A stretch of DNA of 6,424 nt from Campylobacteraceae bacterium. Its GTDB lineage: Bacteria; Campylobacterota; Campylobacteria; Campylobacterales; Sulfurovaceae. Shown here piece after piece: positions 5,742 to 6,424 of the stretch (position 1 is its first letter; each line of letters opens with the position of its first letter). The stretch spans positions 1 to 6,424 of the forward strand of contig JALVQH010000076.1 of assembly GCA_027031505.1 (NCBI GenBank), read 5' to 3'. Made by a program: the position numbers and the translations under genes. Below the pieces are notes generated by a model. That model had not been told where the DNA came from, did no database searches, and saw only the letters and a program-made list of their open reading frames with translations.

Positions 5742-6424
5742 ATATAGCTATTTTGTTTGGCGGCTCCAGCCACGAACACGAGATCAGTATCGTCTCGGCC
5801 ATCACCCTCAAAAAAGTGCTCAAGCGGAACACCCTCCAGTTTATCTTCGTCGATGCGCAGCGGGATTTTTACCTGATCGACCCGGCGAAAATGACCTCCA
5901 AGCACTTCAGCAGCGGGGAGTACAAAAAAAGTAAAAAGCTTACCCTCAAAAAAGGGGGCTTCCATACCGAAGGGGTGCTCGGCTCCAAACCCGTCACCAC
6001 CGATGCTGTTCTCAATCTTGTCCACGGCCGCGACGGGGAAGACGGCAAGATCGCCGGGATGTTCGCCTTTTATCACGTCCCTTTCATCGGTCCCCGCCTC
6101 GAAGCCGCAGCGCTGAGCTACAGCAAGCTTGCGACCAAATTCCTCGCCACATCCCTCGGGGTGGAGACCCTCCCGCATGAGGTGCTCCGCCGCGACGACG
6201 TACGCAAAATCACCCTGCCCTATCCGATCATCATCAAGCCGGTGCATCTGGGGAGTTCGATCGGGGTGAGCATCGTCCGGGATCCCTCTGAGCTCGACTA
6301 TGCCCTCGATGTGGCGTTTGAATTTGACACCGAAGTGCTGATCGAGCCGTTTATTGAAAGGATTGAAGAGTACAACCAGGCCGGAGCCTGGACCGGTGAG
6401 TGGGAGCTGAGTATCATCGAAGCC
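5738..6424 (+). CDS. ddl: D-alanine--D-alanine ligase, N-terminal part (3' end outside window)
   Basis: Ddl joins two D-alanines with ATP in the cytoplasm to supply the terminal dipeptide of peptidoglycan precursors. The first 229 residues are visible and the frame is open to the window end; full family members are about 300-350 residues. The start MNIAILFGGSSHEHEIS carries the conserved Glu15 of the substrate site. HGRDGEDG (96-103), PFIGP (115-119) and the ATP-grasp segment LPYPIIIKPVHLGSSIGVS (160-178) follow. IEEYNQAG near 209-216 is in the expected region of the central domain. The ATG overlaps the carA stop (ATGA), with GGAGA at 5726-5730 seven bases upstream, so translation is probably coupled to carA. 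The segment at about 48-80 is rich in Lys and Ser and is the least conserved-looking part. Another ATP-grasp ligase is unlikely. Confidence 0.93.
   Translation, partial: MNIAILFGGSSHEHEISIVSAITLKKVLKRNTLQFIFVDAQRDFYLIDPAKMTSKHFSSGEYKKSKKLTLKKGGFHTEGVLGSKPVTTDAVLNLVHGRDGEDGKIAGMFAFYHVPFIGPRLEAAALSYSKLATKFLATSLGVETLPHEVLRRDDVRKITLPYPIIIKPVHLGSSIGVSIVRDPSELDYALDVAFEFDTEVLIEPFIERIEEYNQAGAWTGEWELSIIEA

Overview
This 6.4 kb window reads as chromosomal DNA of a fairly GC-rich member of the Campylobacterota (Epsilonproteobacteria), perhaps near Sulfurovum or Nitratifractor. That placement is an inference. It rests on the double-length DUF507 protein between purA and carA, on the perfect TATAAT preceded by GC with no visible -35 box, and on the protein sequences. 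No rRNA, tRNA, CRISPR array, insertion sequence or phage gene is visible. All genes lie on the + strand.

Layout. (1) At 2-574 is the C-terminal end of a large surface protein with SdrD_B repeats. It ends in a short Cys-Pro-Cys motif, one hydrophobic segment and a charged, basic tail, and its DNA is poorer in GC than the rest. (2) At 575-666 is a 92-base gap with a good -10 box, a small hairpin and a ribosome binding site. (3) From 667 runs a tight gene train: a class V aminotransferase, hisZ (4-base overlap) and purA (8-base overlap). (4) An 80-base gap holds a heptanucleotide tandem repeat, followed by a DUF507 gene. (5) A 99-base gap holds a symmetrical inverted pair of heptanucleotide arrays, followed by carA and then ddl (4-base overlap), which runs off the window end.

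The genes from 667 onward serve core metabolism. HisZ would activate HisG in the first step of histidine synthesis, which consumes ATP. PurA commits IMP to AMP. CarA feeds glutamine nitrogen into carbamoyl phosphate for pyrimidines and arginine. Ddl makes the D-Ala-D-Ala dipeptide of peptidoglycan. The aminotransferase probably handles glyoxylate, serine or alanine. No terminator is visible between these genes, so a single nucleotide and amino-acid operon is plausible.

The most unusual content is in the two gaps flanking DUF507. Both carry exactly four copies of a seven-base unit that abut the same eight-base core, TTTCGGTA (4 x 7 + 8 = 36 bases). In the first gap a single arm is clear. In the second gap two arms face each other around one central base, making a 73-base imperfect palindrome directly upstream of carA. 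The repeat units differ between loci (TGAAAAA, TGAGGAG, TYAGGAR) while length, copy number and core are kept. This looks like a defined intergenic element family rather than random low-complexity DNA.
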